This document shows positions 1 to 6,557 of a stretch of DNA of 16,177 nucleotides, in pieces. Where the stretch lies: NCBI GenBank assembly GCA_023412515.1, contig JAEYNO010000303.1:1-16177 (forward strand). The letters run 5' to 3'. Origin of the DNA: Actinomycetes bacterium (GTDB lineage Bacteria; Actinomycetota; Actinomycetes; Actinomycetales; Cellulomonadaceae). Position 1 is the stretch's first letter. Each line of letters begins with the position of its first letter. Position numbers and translations under genes: made by a program. A model generated the notes under the pieces. The model was given only the letters and a program-made list of their open reading frames with translations, was not told where the DNA came from and made no database searches.

Positions 1-1038
1 CGTCTCGGCCGCGAGCCGCTGCGCCTCGCGGTGCCGGCCCTGCAGGTCGGCCTCGACCTCGCGCAGCAGCCCCAGCCGCCGCTCGTGGCGCCACACCGCG
101 GCGGGCGACGTGCCGTCGTCGAACCCGCCGACCGCGTCGACCACGCGCAGGCGCGCCGCGGCCTCCTCGATCGCGGCCCGGTGCTCGCGGATCGGCTCGA
201 GCGCCTTGACCTGCTGGCGCGCCGTGATCATCTGCTCGCGCGTGCCGCTGAGCTTGTCGAACTGCTCGACCACGGCGTCGGCCGTCGCGAACGTGTCCGG
301 CTCCTCGAGCACCATCGCCTTGTACAGCGCGTCGACCGTCGTGATCTGCTGCCCGGCCTGGATGCGACCCAGCAGCGCGACGGCCTTGGCGCCGTCGCCC
401 GCAGCGCCGATGCCGAGCGTCGAGTGCAGGCGCGACGTGAACTCGCGGTCGGTGTCGAAGCACGTGAGCCCCGCCGCGCCCACCGCGGTCCGCACGAGCC
501 GCTGACCCGCCGCCGCCTCGAGGTCGCGCAGGTCGAACGGCCCGTCGCACGTCGCGCGCACCGCGCCGACGTCCTCGAGCGTGCGCGCCGCCGACGGCAC
601 GTACCACGCGCGCACGGCCGTGAACCGCGTGCCCGACTGGTCCGCCCAGGTCATCGCGATCGCCGACCACGTGTCCTTGCCGTCGCCGCGCAGCACGCGC
701 TCGCGCGTGCCCTCCTCGGTGCGCGACTCGTCGAGCTTGCCACGCGCGTAGGACAGGATGTTGCGCTGGTCCTTGCCGCGCGGGCGCCCCACGACGCCGC
801 CGTTCGACGCGCCGTTGAAGGGCGTCGTGTGCGGCATCAGCAGCGCGATGTACGCGTCCATGAGCGTCGACTTGCCCGAGCCGGACCCGCCCGACAGCAG
901 CGTCGCCGTCGAGGCCAGCCGCACGCGGTGGTAGCCGTCGTACCCGCCCCAGTTGACGAGCTGCAGGTCGAGCGCGACCCACTGCTGACCCGTCGACGCC
1001 GCGGGGATCAGCCCGAACAGCGAGTCGACCATCGTCAC
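1..1038 (-). CDS. jetC: Wadjet ATPase JetC (MksB/SbcC-like), 5' part only
   Basis: This is the N-terminal 346 codons of a large SMC-like ATPase; the rest lies beyond the left edge. The minus-strand translation shows a strand-rich start (WVALDLQLVNWGGYDGYHRV) followed by a Walker A loop GGSGSGKST at residues 50-58, then LMDAYIALLMPHTTPFN. This layout is typical of the SbcC/MukB-like P-loop subunit of Wadjet (JetC, called MksB in Corynebacterium). From about residue 270 the sequence becomes charged and helical (EQFDKLSGTREQMITARQQ), as at the beginning of the long coiled coil. I chose GTG at 1038-1036: it overlaps the jetB stop as GTGA and has GGAG 8 nt upstream. ATG at 1032 is the alternative. 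Known role of the family: ATP-driven loop extrusion on circular DNA, ending in plasmid cleavage by JetD. Family assignment is firm from the motif, gene order and partners. Confidence 0.9.
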   Translation of the reverse strand, partial: MTMVDSLFGLIPAASTGQQWVALDLQLVNWGGYDGYHRVRLASTATLLSGGSGSGKSTLMDAYIALLMPHTTPFNGASNGGVVGRPRGKDQRNILSYARGKLDESRTEEGTRERVLRGDGKDTWSAIAMTWADQSGTRFTAVRAWYVPSAARTLEDVGAVRATCDGPFDLRDLEAAAGQRLVRTAVGAAGLTCFDTDREFTSRLHSTLGIGAAGDGAKAVALLGRIQAGQQITTVDALYKAMVLEEPDTFATADAVVEQFDKLSGTREQMITARQQVKALEPIREHRAAIEEAAARLRVVDAVGGFDDGTSPAAVWRHERRLGLLREVEADLQGRHREAQRLAAET

Positions 1039-2018
1039 GGTGCCGTCTCCTCGTCCTCGTCCTGGTGCCGGCGCGCCGGCTCGGTGGCCGCGGCGGCGTC
1101 GTCCGGCGTCGCGTCCTCGTGCGCCTCGTCGTGGGCGTCGTCGTCGGGGGCGCCGTCGACGACGTCGCCGCGCACGGCGTCGTCGAGCGTCACCGCGCCC
1201 GGGCCGGGCCCGGCGTCGTCGTCCTCGTCGTCCGGCGCGTCCGGACCGTCGGCGGGAGCCGCGTCGTCGTCCGGCTCGTCGTCCGGCTCCACGTCCACGG
1301 GCTCGTCCGCGTCGTCGTCGGGGGCGTCGTCGTCCGTGCCGGCGTCGCCCGCCGCGTCGTCACGCGCACGCAGCCACTCGCGCAGCTCGGTGAGCCGCTC
1401 GTTGCTCAGCACGACCTCCACCAGCGGTGTCACGCGGTAGCGGCCCTCGGACTCCTCGTCGACCACGCCGTCCTTCACCAGCCGCGCGATCGCGGTGCGG
1501 ATCTCGCGCTGGTGCGCCGCGACGTTCGTGTCGTCGGGGTCGAAGTACGTCAGCGCGGTCGCCTCGAGCTCCTCGACGTCGACGCGCGCCGACGTCTCGC
1601 CCGCGCCGCGCTCGCGCTGGAACACCGTGCGCAGGTGCACGAGCACGAGCGTCTCGGCGCGCGTGTACGGCTCGTCGCGCAGCAGCACCGGCACGTCGAG
1701 CTCGGCCGAGCGCACCTGACGCTTGTACGCGATGCCGCGCTCGTGGTCGACGACGAGGTGCACGAACAGGTCGTGCAGGCGCGACTCGATGACCTGCTGG
1801 TTCTCCAGCAGCGTGCGCCACTGCGCGCGGTGCCGCTCCGCCAGCAGGAACCGCCGCTGCAGCAGCCGCACCAGGACGCGCCGCACGTCGGCGTCGAGCG
1901 TGCCCGTGTCGCCCGCGAACAGCTCGGCCGGGTCGTCCTCCATCGCGACCGGCGCGATGAAGCCGCCGTCCGCGGTGTCGCCGGCGGCGTCGTCCCGGAC
2001 GACGTCGGTGTCAGTCAT
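1035..2018 (-). CDS. jetB: Wadjet kleisin-associated subunit JetB (DUF4194, MksE-like) with long acidic tail
   Basis: The product has 327 residues. Residues about 40-220 match the DUF4194/MksE pattern: a winged-helix protein with LLQRRFLLAERHRAQWRTLLEN, a VDHERGIAYKRQ block and RTAIARLVKDGVVDEESEGRYRVTPLVEVVL. In Wadjet this subunit (KITE-type) bridges the kleisin JetA and the ATPase JetC. The start codon ATG overlaps the jetA stop by 8 nt (ATGACTGA), and its own stop overlaps the jetC GTG, so the three genes look translationally coupled. The oddity is the C-terminus: residues about 221-327 form a low-complexity tail in which 45 of 107 residues are Asp or Glu. Family members usually stop soon after the winged-helix core, so this looks like a disordered extension. 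Function by family is well supported; the role of the tail is unknown. Confidence 0.88.
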   Translation of the reverse strand: MTDTDVVRDDAAGDTADGGFIAPVAMEDDPAELFAGDTGTLDADVRRVLVRLLQRRFLLAERHRAQWRTLLENQQVIESRLHDLFVHLVVDHERGIAYKRQVRSAELDVPVLLRDEPYTRAETLVLVHLRTVFQRERGAGETSARVDVEELEATALTYFDPDDTNVAAHQREIRTAIARLVKDGVVDEESEGRYRVTPLVEVVLSNERLTELREWLRARDDAAGDAGTDDDAPDDDADEPVDVEPDDEPDDDAAPADGPDAPDDEDDDAGPGPGAVTLDDAVRGDVVDGAPDDDAHDEAHEDATPDDAAAATEPARRHQDEDEETAP

Positions 2019-3483
2019 CGCTCTCGTCCCTCGTCCTCGTGCTCGTCGCGCCGAACGCGAACCGGCGGCGCGTGCCGTCCGGCCGGACCGCGTCGACGTA
2101 CGCGATCTCGTCGCTCTCCGTCATGCCGCGCTGGTGCGCGAGTTCCAGCAGACCCAGCAGGTCGACCGGCCGCCGCAGCTCGGGCGGCGCCGCGCGGAAC
2201 GCCGCCGCGAGGTCCACCGCGGGGGAGTCCGCGCCGAACGCACGCAGGTGCGCGTCGAGGTCGACGTAGTGCGGGCCGCCCCACGCGCGCGCGTCTGCGT
2301 CCGTCACGGCCACGTCGTCGTCCCACTCGGGCAGCGCGTCGGGCGCCTGCGCGGGGCGCAGGTCGCCGGGCGTCTGGCGCAGGTGCTCGACGTCCGCGAC
2401 CGGCAGCCGTCGCAGCGGCGCGACGCTCTGCGCGCGCCGCGTGCCCGGCAGCCACTCCTGCATCCCCGTCATGACGTCGCGCAGCAGGTCGTCGACCTGC
2501 CGGTCGCGCAGCGGGTCGTGGTTGCGCACCTGCGCGGTGATGACGTACGACGCCTCGCGCTGCGCCGCGAACACCTGGTCCAGGCCTTGCTCGATGCGCC
2601 GCACGACGTCGCGCAGCTCGGCGCGCCGCGGCGACGGCAGACGTGCCGCGAACCGGTGCCGCAGCACGGTGTCGAGCTGCGTCGCGAGCTCGTCGAGCCG
2701 GTGCGGGTCGCCCAGCAGGCGCAGCGCGCCCGAGAACGCGCGGCCCTCGGGCGTCGCGTCCATGACCTGCTCGCCGCGCTGCAGGTACTCGCGCAGCACG
2801 TCGCCCGTGGGCCGCTCGTCCTGCCGCAGCGCCGTCACGACGTCGCGCTGCATGGCCTTGATGGACTCGGCGACGCGCGCGAAGTCCGCGGGCAGCTCGC
2901 GCACGAGGTGCAGGACGTTCTCGGCCTCCTCGAGCAGCTCGTCGTCGTCGACCTCCTCGACGACGCCCGTGCGCTCGAGCCGCGCGATCTCCGCCTGCAG
3001 CCGCTTCACCTCGGCGTCGAGCCGCGCGATGCGCACCATGACGTCCGGGTCCGCGTCGGCCGCGAGCCGCTCGACCGCGTCCAGCAGGGTCCGCACGCGC
3101 GACTGCGAGACGCGCGCCCGCGCACCGCCCGCGCGGCCCGCGACCTCGAGCGCGCCCACGGCGTGCGCCGACAGCCGGTACACCTCGACGTCGTCGTCGA
3201 GCACCTGCCGCACGAGCCACCCCGCGTCCGCCCACTGCCGGCACAGGTCGCGCGCGCTGCCCACCGGCAGCGCGTCGCCGTGCCCCGCCGCGCGCAGCTG
3301 GTCGAGCGCGTCGCCGACCTCGGTGTGCGCGTCGGCGACGGGCACGGTCGGGCGCTCCGCCGTGAACACGAGCGAGAGCAGCGCGACGACGAGCGGGGCG
3401 TGCCGCTTGTGGAGCAGATCCAGCATGGGGTTCTGGAACGCCCGGACGGCACCCAGGAACGCCCCTTCGGCACGAGAGATCAT
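2011..3483 (-). CDS. jetA: Wadjet kleisin-like subunit JetA (DUF3375, MksF-like)
   Basis: The product has 490 residues starting MISRAEGAFLGAVRAFQNPMLDLLHKRHAPLVVALLSLVF, the typical opening of DUF3375 proteins (helix followed by LLHKRHAPL). The middle contains a coiled-coil stretch (VMVRIARLDAEVKRLQAEI) and an acidic segment EEVDDDELLEEAENVL. The C-terminal part has the DUF3375-like LLRDVMTGMQEWLPGTRR block and ends in DESDD. In Wadjet/MksBEF complexes JetA is the kleisin that closes the ATPase ring. The ATG at 3483 was chosen because a TACGCT -10 box ends 8 nt upstream, suggesting leaderless or near-leaderless translation; the frame stays open further upstream (to 3570) but would cross the promoter and face the divergent gene. 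M at 3429 (MLDLLHKRH) is a less likely start. It is first gene of the jetABC operon; no jetD is visible in the window. Confidence 0.88.
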   Translation of the reverse strand: MISRAEGAFLGAVRAFQNPMLDLLHKRHAPLVVALLSLVFTAERPTVPVADAHTEVGDALDQLRAAGHGDALPVGSARDLCRQWADAGWLVRQVLDDDVEVYRLSAHAVGALEVAGRAGGARARVSQSRVRTLLDAVERLAADADPDVMVRIARLDAEVKRLQAEIARLERTGVVEEVDDDELLEEAENVLHLVRELPADFARVAESIKAMQRDVVTALRQDERPTGDVLREYLQRGEQVMDATPEGRAFSGALRLLGDPHRLDELATQLDTVLRHRFAARLPSPRRAELRDVVRRIEQGLDQVFAAQREASYVITAQVRNHDPLRDRQVDDLLRDVMTGMQEWLPGTRRAQSVAPLRRLPVADVEHLRQTPGDLRPAQAPDALPEWDDDVAVTDADARAWGGPHYVDLDAHLRAFGADSPAVDLAAAFRAAPPELRRPVDLLGLLELAHQRGMTESDEIAYVDAVRPDGTRRRFAFGATSTRTRDESDD

Positions 3484-3491
3484 CGCGGGAC

Positions 3492-3497
3492 AGCGTA
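3492..3497 (-). promoter_or_regulatory. Putative -10 box of jetABC
   Basis: On the minus strand TACGCT fits the actinobacterial TANNNT -10 consensus and ends 8 nt before the jetA ATG. No convincing -35 is visible. No Shine-Dalgarno sequence fits in the gap, so the transcript would be leaderless or nearly so. Confidence 0.4.
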
Positions 3498-3538
3498 GGT
3501 GGGCGGCGGGGGTGCTCGGGACACGACGCCACCGTCCG

Positions 3539-3562
3539 TACGATCGTGCACGACGAGGGAGG
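3539..3562 (+). promoter_or_regulatory. Putative -10 box and ribosome binding site of the DUF2200 gene
   Basis: TACGAT at 3539-3544 fits TANNNT. It is followed by GGGAGG at about 3557-3562, 6 nt before the ATG at 3569. This gives a short leader of about 18 nt. The region 3484-3568 is therefore a divergent promoter shared with jetA. Confidence 0.45.
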
Positions 3563-3568
3563 ACCACC

Positions 3569-3937
3569 ATGGCCGGTCACCGCATCTTCGGCACGAGCGT
3601 CGCGAGCGTCTACCCGCTGTACGTCGCCAAGGTCGAGCGCAAGGGCCGCGACGCGGCCGACGTCGACCGCGTCATCACGTGGCTCACCGGCTACGACGCC
3701 GACGGCCTCGCGCGGGCGCTGGCCGACGAGGTGACGTTCGAGGAGTTCTTCGCCGCCGCGCCCCGCATGAACCCCGACGCGTCGCTCATCACGGGGCTGA
3801 TCTGCGGGATCCGCGTCGAGGACGTCGAGGACCCGCTCATGCAGCGGATCCGGTACCTCGACAAGCTGGTCGACGAGGTCGCGCGCGGCAAGAAGATGTC
3901 GTCGATCCTGCGGGGGAGTGGCGCCGGCGTGGCGTGA
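3569..3937 (+). CDS. DUF2200 family protein
   Basis: This is a 122-residue cytoplasmic protein. The sequence (HRIFGTSVASVYPLYVAKVERKGR, then VITWLTGYD, FEEFFAAAPRMNPDASLITG, IRVEDVEDPLMQRIRYLDKLVDEVARGKKMSSILR) matches the small, widely conserved DUF2200 family almost end to end, including the SVYPLYVAKVERKGR opening and the LITGxICGxRVED block. The ATG at 3569 follows GGGAGG at good distance and gives the usual family length. No biochemical function is known to me for this family. The gene diverges from jetA and lies just outside the tRNA-bounded islet, so it is probably a chromosomal neighbour and not part of either defence locus. Confidence 0.9.
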   Translation: MAGHRIFGTSVASVYPLYVAKVERKGRDAADVDRVITWLTGYDADGLARALADEVTFEEFFAAAPRMNPDASLITGLICGIRVEDVEDPLMQRIRYLDKLVDEVARGKKMSSILRGSGAGVA

Positions 3938-4001
3938 CGGCCGTCGCACCCGACGGGCGCGACGCTGCGACCCCGGAAACAAGGACGACCCAGGGAACCA
4001 C

Positions 4002-4041
4002 GAAGGCCCCCGCTCCACGTCTCCGCGGTGCAGGGGCCTTC
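4002..4041. terminator. Hairpin next to the left tRNA-Leu fragment (displaced tRNA terminator)
   Basis: GAAGGCCCC at 4002-4010 pairs perfectly with GGGGCCTTC at 4033-4041 across a 22-nt loop. It stands directly beside the truncated tRNA copy, at the same distance as the hairpin 6483-6516 stands from the intact tRNA, and both loops contain GTCTCCGC. I infer that this was the original terminator of tRNA-Leu before the islet entered. It may also end the DUF2200 transcript. Confidence 0.55.
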
Positions 4042-4043
4042 AG

Positions 4044-4080
4044 GTCGCTGTCTCAACGAGTGTCCGGAGGGGGACCTGAA
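4044..4080 (-). repeat. Left attachment-like direct repeat (3' fragment of tRNA-Leu)
   Basis: Positions 4044-4075 are identical over 32 bp to 6521-6552; one C/T mismatch is followed by four more matching bases (to 4080/6557), then the copies diverge. The shared block consists of 17 bp downstream of the tRNA plus the discriminator base, the 3' acceptor strand, the T-stem 3' strand and most of the T-loop of tRNA-Leu. The fragment cannot form a tRNA on its own. This is the signature left by site-specific integration into a tRNA 3' end. Confidence 0.8.
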
Positions 4081-4184
4081 GGGCTTGTCCATGTGGACAC
4101 TGACCTGCGGAAACGTCGAGATCCCCTTGATCATGCCGATCATTGCGAGCCGTTGTGCACCCGTGCAAGCCGCCTTGCGCGCTC

Positions 4185-4228
4185 GGTGCGTCCATGGACG
4201 CACGGGATGGACGCACCATGGACGCACC
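4185..4228. repeat. Iterated GGTGCGTCCATGG motif, left end of the islet
   Basis: A perfect 18-bp palindrome GTGCGTCCATGGACGCAC lies at 4186-4203, followed by GATGGACGCACC (4206-4217) and CCATGGACGCACC (4216-4228). That gives one copy in forward and three in reverse orientation within 44 bp. The same motif occurs twice near the right end of the islet (6446-6469). It could be binding sites of a recombinase or a regulator; no function can be read from the sequence. Confidence 0.6.
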
Positions 4229-4405
4229 GGGGTCTGGGGCACTGCTCGGCCCCCGGTCGGCACGTGCGGTAGCAGGAATCGTCCGCGCAAGCCCATCGGG
4301 GCGCCGCGGCCGCCGACGAGGTGAACGAGCGCATGTCTCCACCCGCGCTTGCTCCTCGGAGCGCGCTTCGTCTTGTTATCCAGGACGAAACGGCATCCCC
4401 GTCGC

Positions 4406-4411
4406 TATCGT
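4406..4411 (+). promoter_or_regulatory. Putative -10 box of the islet operon
   Basis: TATCGT fits TANNNT and ends exactly 6 nt before GTG at 4418. The spacing predicts that transcription starts at or next to the start codon, hence a leaderless mRNA. No clear -35 is seen. Confidence 0.45.
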
Positions 4412-4417
4412 CGACGG

Positions 4418-5266
4418 GTGCGCGCGGAAGACTTCTACATCGAGTCCGAGGATGCGGGCCCGTGGGGCGCTTCGCAGCGTGTGCTCGACGAGGTTCTGAT
4501 CCAGCAGGTGCACTCTGGCGCCGGTCCGCGACCAGATCTGGAGCTGGCCGTTCCGCTCGCACGCCTCGTTCACGATGAGTACGAAGCCGTCGGCACCGAC
4601 GGAAGCACGAGGTTGACCGTCACCGAGTCGCGAGGGGTGTTGGCGGCGCTTCGCGCTGTACTGAAGCGGCTTGGAGTGCCGTTCGATCCGCCGTTCACCG
4701 ACTTCGACGACTTCCGGAGGTACTGGCGACGCAACGGGGCAGCAGGCGAGGGTGGATGGCAAGCGCGGCGGAACATCCTTGCCGGTCTGCTGAACCCGGT
4801 CCATGAGCAACTTGCCGACCTACAGGCGGGCTCTCTCACGTCAGTGCTCGCGCAGCCCGCGACAGCTCACCCCCGAACCGGGTGGACGCGGGTGGACGAA
4901 GAGGTGGCCGAGTTGCGGCGTCACTTCCAGGCGGCGAGAACGCCGCAGGACTACCGCAACGTGGGAAACGACTGCGTGACCGTGCTCGAGCGCATCTCCG
5001 AGGCGGCTTACCGTGCAGAGCGTCACCTGCGAGAGGACGAGGATGAGCCGCCTGTCTCGAACACAAAGCAGCGCCTCGACCGGGTGGTCGAGGTTGAACT
5101 CGAAGGGTCGTCCAACGCCGAGCTCCGCAAGCTTGTCCGAGCAGCGATCGAGCAGTCGCAGGCCGTCAAGCACCGGACTTCGAACCGGCGGCACGCGGGA
5201 ATCGCAGCCGACTCCGTTATCTTGCTGGCCAACATCATGAGGCGGCTAGCCGAGCCGGAAGGTTGA
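4418..5266 (+). CDS. Unrecognised helical protein of the islet, possibly abortive-infection-like
   Basis: The product has 282 residues from GTG (VRAEDFYIESEDAGPWGASQ). The frame is open further upstream to 4349, but that part is basic and composition-poor, and a -10 box ends 6 nt before the GTG. Predicted features: no signal peptide or membrane segment; an N-terminal half ending in GGWQARRNILAGLLNPVHEQL; a central charged helix (RVDEEVAELRRHFQAARTPQDYRNVGNDCVTVLERISEAAY); and a C-terminal helical block AELRKLVRAAIEQSQAVKHR...RRHAGIAADSVILLANIMRRL. The last two blocks remind me of the C-terminal domain in proteins annotated as abortive infection or AbiJ-like, but I cannot confirm this by eye. 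The stop lies 2 nt before the start of the next gene, so the two are one operon. Codon use is less GC-biased than in the flanking chromosome, pointing to transfer. An antitoxin or sensor role for the downstream HEPN-like protein is possible but is inference. Confidence 0.75.
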   Translation: MRAEDFYIESEDAGPWGASQRVLDEVLIQQVHSGAGPRPDLELAVPLARLVHDEYEAVGTDGSTRLTVTESRGVLAALRAVLKRLGVPFDPPFTDFDDFRRYWRRNGAAGEGGWQARRNILAGLLNPVHEQLADLQAGSLTSVLAQPATAHPRTGWTRVDEEVAELRRHFQAARTPQDYRNVGNDCVTVLERISEAAYRAERHLREDEDEPPVSNTKQRLDRVVEVELEGSSNAELRKLVRAAIEQSQAVKHRTSNRRHAGIAADSVILLANIMRRLAEPEG

Positions 5267-5268
5267 GA

Positions 5269-6300
5269 GTGTCAAGATCTGCGGTCAACGACGGTGCTGG
5301 TCCGTACGGCGCTACGGTGAAGAGTCGGCCGAGTGCGCTCTGGCCAGCCGGCAAGCACCTCGCCCAGCACTCCGACCTTGCTGCTCTTCTCAGTGAGAGC
5401 GCGCAGGAAGCCGCACAGAGAGCGCTGCGCCTCTTTGTCAGCGACGACAGGCTTGAGCTGCTGCAGGCAGCTCTCGCCGCAGGGACGGCCGTCGAACACC
5501 TTGCGAAGGCCGTGATCGTTTCGGTGGAGCCAACCCTCCTCGCCGACAAGGTGGATCGTGACACCCTGCTCTGGCTGAGTGGCAAAGGAAACCGCGCCGA
5601 GACTCGCGCCACACGAATCCGCACTGTAGGTGCACTGAACGCAGTGAAGCTTGTGGCAGCACTCCACAAGGGTGCCTCCGTGCCGTCCATCCTGGCCGAA
5701 GCCGCCCTTGAGGCGCGCAACGCGGCGGCTCACGTCGGACTCGTCGACCGGGACGAACTTCATGGGGCTGTCGGCGGCATGTGCAGCACGGTCGACGTGT
5801 TCTTGAACCTGATGGGATCGGACCGGGGACCGTTCTGGGGTGACTACCTCGGGGTTGCGGACACCCTCATCGAGGCGGACAGGGCTGCGGTTGAGCAGAT
5901 CGTGGCGGCGAAGTTTGCCTCCGCACATGCACGTCTCGCTCGGCTGACTGACGCGCTACCAGCGGACTACACAGCGCTGGTGCTTGCCACGATGGCGCAG
6001 AAGCCTCTGATCGCCGATCACGAGGAGGAGCGTCCGTGCCCGGCGTGCGGCCAGCGTGCCTGGCTGGCCTGCGATGTTGAGGAGGGCGATGTCGAGTTCG
6101 ATCACGATGAGGACTCGGTCTCGGCATGGGTCAGCCGCACGGCGTACCCGCTCTGGTTCGAGTGTTCGGTGTGTGGCCTGACGCTCGACGAGCGTGAGCT
6201 TCAACACCTCGGTCTTGGCGTGCCGATCGAGCTGGATGACCGGGACCTCGATCCGGCCGAGTACTACGAGCCGGACGAGGACATGTATAGGGACCGCTAG
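5269..6300 (+). CDS. HEPN-like protein with C-terminal zinc ribbon (candidate RNase effector)
   Basis: The product has 343 residues from GTG at 5269, preceded by GGAAGG at 5257-5262 (6-nt spacing). A TTG at 5263 is in frame but sits directly on that site. Residues about 36-185 are helical: LQAALAAGTAVEHLAKAVIVSVEP resembles the first HEPN helices, and EARNAAAHVG carries R150-x4-H155, the Rx4-6H motif of HEPN ribonucleases. The C-terminal part contains CPACG (C257, C260) and CSVCG (C299, C302), separated by an acidic stretch, which looks like a zinc ribbon. The tail is very acidic (ELDDRDLDPAEYYEPDEDMYRDR). There is no membrane segment. HEPN proteins of defence and toxin systems cleave RNA; whether this one does depends on the fold being correct, since a short Rx4H match can arise by chance. 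It is co-transcribed with the preceding gene within the tRNA-bounded islet. Gene call firm, HEPN assignment moderate. Confidence 0.75.
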   Translation: MSRSAVNDGAGPYGATVKSRPSALWPAGKHLAQHSDLAALLSESAQEAAQRALRLFVSDDRLELLQAALAAGTAVEHLAKAVIVSVEPTLLADKVDRDTLLWLSGKGNRAETRATRIRTVGALNAVKLVAALHKGASVPSILAEAALEARNAAAHVGLVDRDELHGAVGGMCSTVDVFLNLMGSDRGPFWGDYLGVADTLIEADRAAVEQIVAAKFASAHARLARLTDALPADYTALVLATMAQKPLIADHEEERPCPACGQRAWLACDVEEGDVEFDHDEDSVSAWVSRTAYPLWFECSVCGLTLDERELQHLGLGVPIELDDRDLDPAEYYEPDEDMYRDR

Positions 6301-6445
6301 GGGTGCTCACTGGATGGGCCGCGGGCGTGCTCCCGCGCCGGCGCGCTCGCCGCTGTGCCCGTGGCTCGCGTCCAGCACCCCCACCATGTGGCCGTGCTTG
6401 CAGACAGCGACTCTCGCCAGCCCGACCCCCTCCGGAAACCCCGGT

Positions 6446-6469
6446 GGTGCGTCCACGGTGCGTCCATGG
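6446..6469. repeat. Iterated GGTGCGTCCAYGG motif, right end of the islet
   Basis: Two tandem copies lie at 6446-6458 (GGTGCGTCCACGG) and 6457-6469 (GGTGCGTCCATGG), 11 bp apart start to start. They match the motif cluster at 4185-4228, although most left copies are in the opposite orientation. They lie between the operon's stop and the tRNA-proximal terminator. Confidence 0.6.
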
Positions 6470-6482
6470 GCGAGAACGAGCA

Positions 6483-6516
6483 ACGGCCTGACCGGCGTCT
6501 CCGCTGGTCAGGCCGT
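6483..6516. terminator. Terminator hairpin downstream of tRNA-Leu
   Basis: ACGGCCTGACC (6483-6493) pairs perfectly with GGTCAGGCCGT (6506-6516) over 11 bp with a 12-nt loop. It lies 22 nt beyond the tRNA 3' end on the minus strand and is suited to stop tRNA transcription. It could also stop the islet operon from the other side. There is no strong U-tract. Confidence 0.6.
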
Positions 6517-6520
6517 GTTC

Positions 6521-6557
6521 GTCGCTGTCTCAACGAGTGTCCGGAGGGGGACTTGAA
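6521..6557 (-). repeat. Right attachment-like direct repeat (inside tRNA-Leu 3' end)
   Basis: This is the partner of 4044-4080, identical over the first 32 bp. The block reaches from 17 bp downstream of tRNA-Leu into its T-loop (the mismatch and last four bases fall in the T-loop). The functional tRNA is on this side, so this copy supplied the 3' end now in use. Confidence 0.8.

Larger units (their letters stand above)
4044..6557. mobile_element. tRNA-Leu-bounded genomic islet (2,477 bp repeat to repeat), no integrase
   Basis: The islet runs between the two tRNA-Leu 3' direct repeats. Inside are 337 bp of non-coding DNA (4081-4417) with an iterated motif, a two-gene operon (4418-6300), and about 220 bp of non-coding DNA (6301-6520) with the same motif and a terminator hairpin. 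Base composition inside is visibly less GC-rich, with A/T-ending codons that are rare in the flanking genes. No integrase, transposase or relaxase is present, so the element would have to be mobilised in trans or has lost its recombinase. The right copy keeps the tRNA intact, as expected for a tRNA-targeting tyrosine recombinase event. Boundaries are seen directly; the integration mechanism is inferred. Confidence 0.72.

Noticed and set aside
31..1440. A 469-codon open frame on the plus strand over jetC and jetB
   Set aside because: It is antisense to coding DNA with a Walker A motif. The Ser-rich part is just the reverse complement of the acidic JetB tail codons.
2039..3498. Long plus-strand open frames opposite jetA
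   Set aside because: These are reverse shadows of jetA with Arg/Ser-rich, low-complexity products.
4028..4342. Short open frames of about 100 codons on both strands across the left repeat
   Set aside because: They run through the tRNA fragment and the palindromic motif, without start context or recognisable product.
6301..6437. Short minus-strand reading frame with VAVCKHGHMVGVLDASHGHSGE at the right end of the islet
   Set aside because: There is no ribosome site or convincing start, only about 45 codons, and it runs against the operon. Treated as non-coding.
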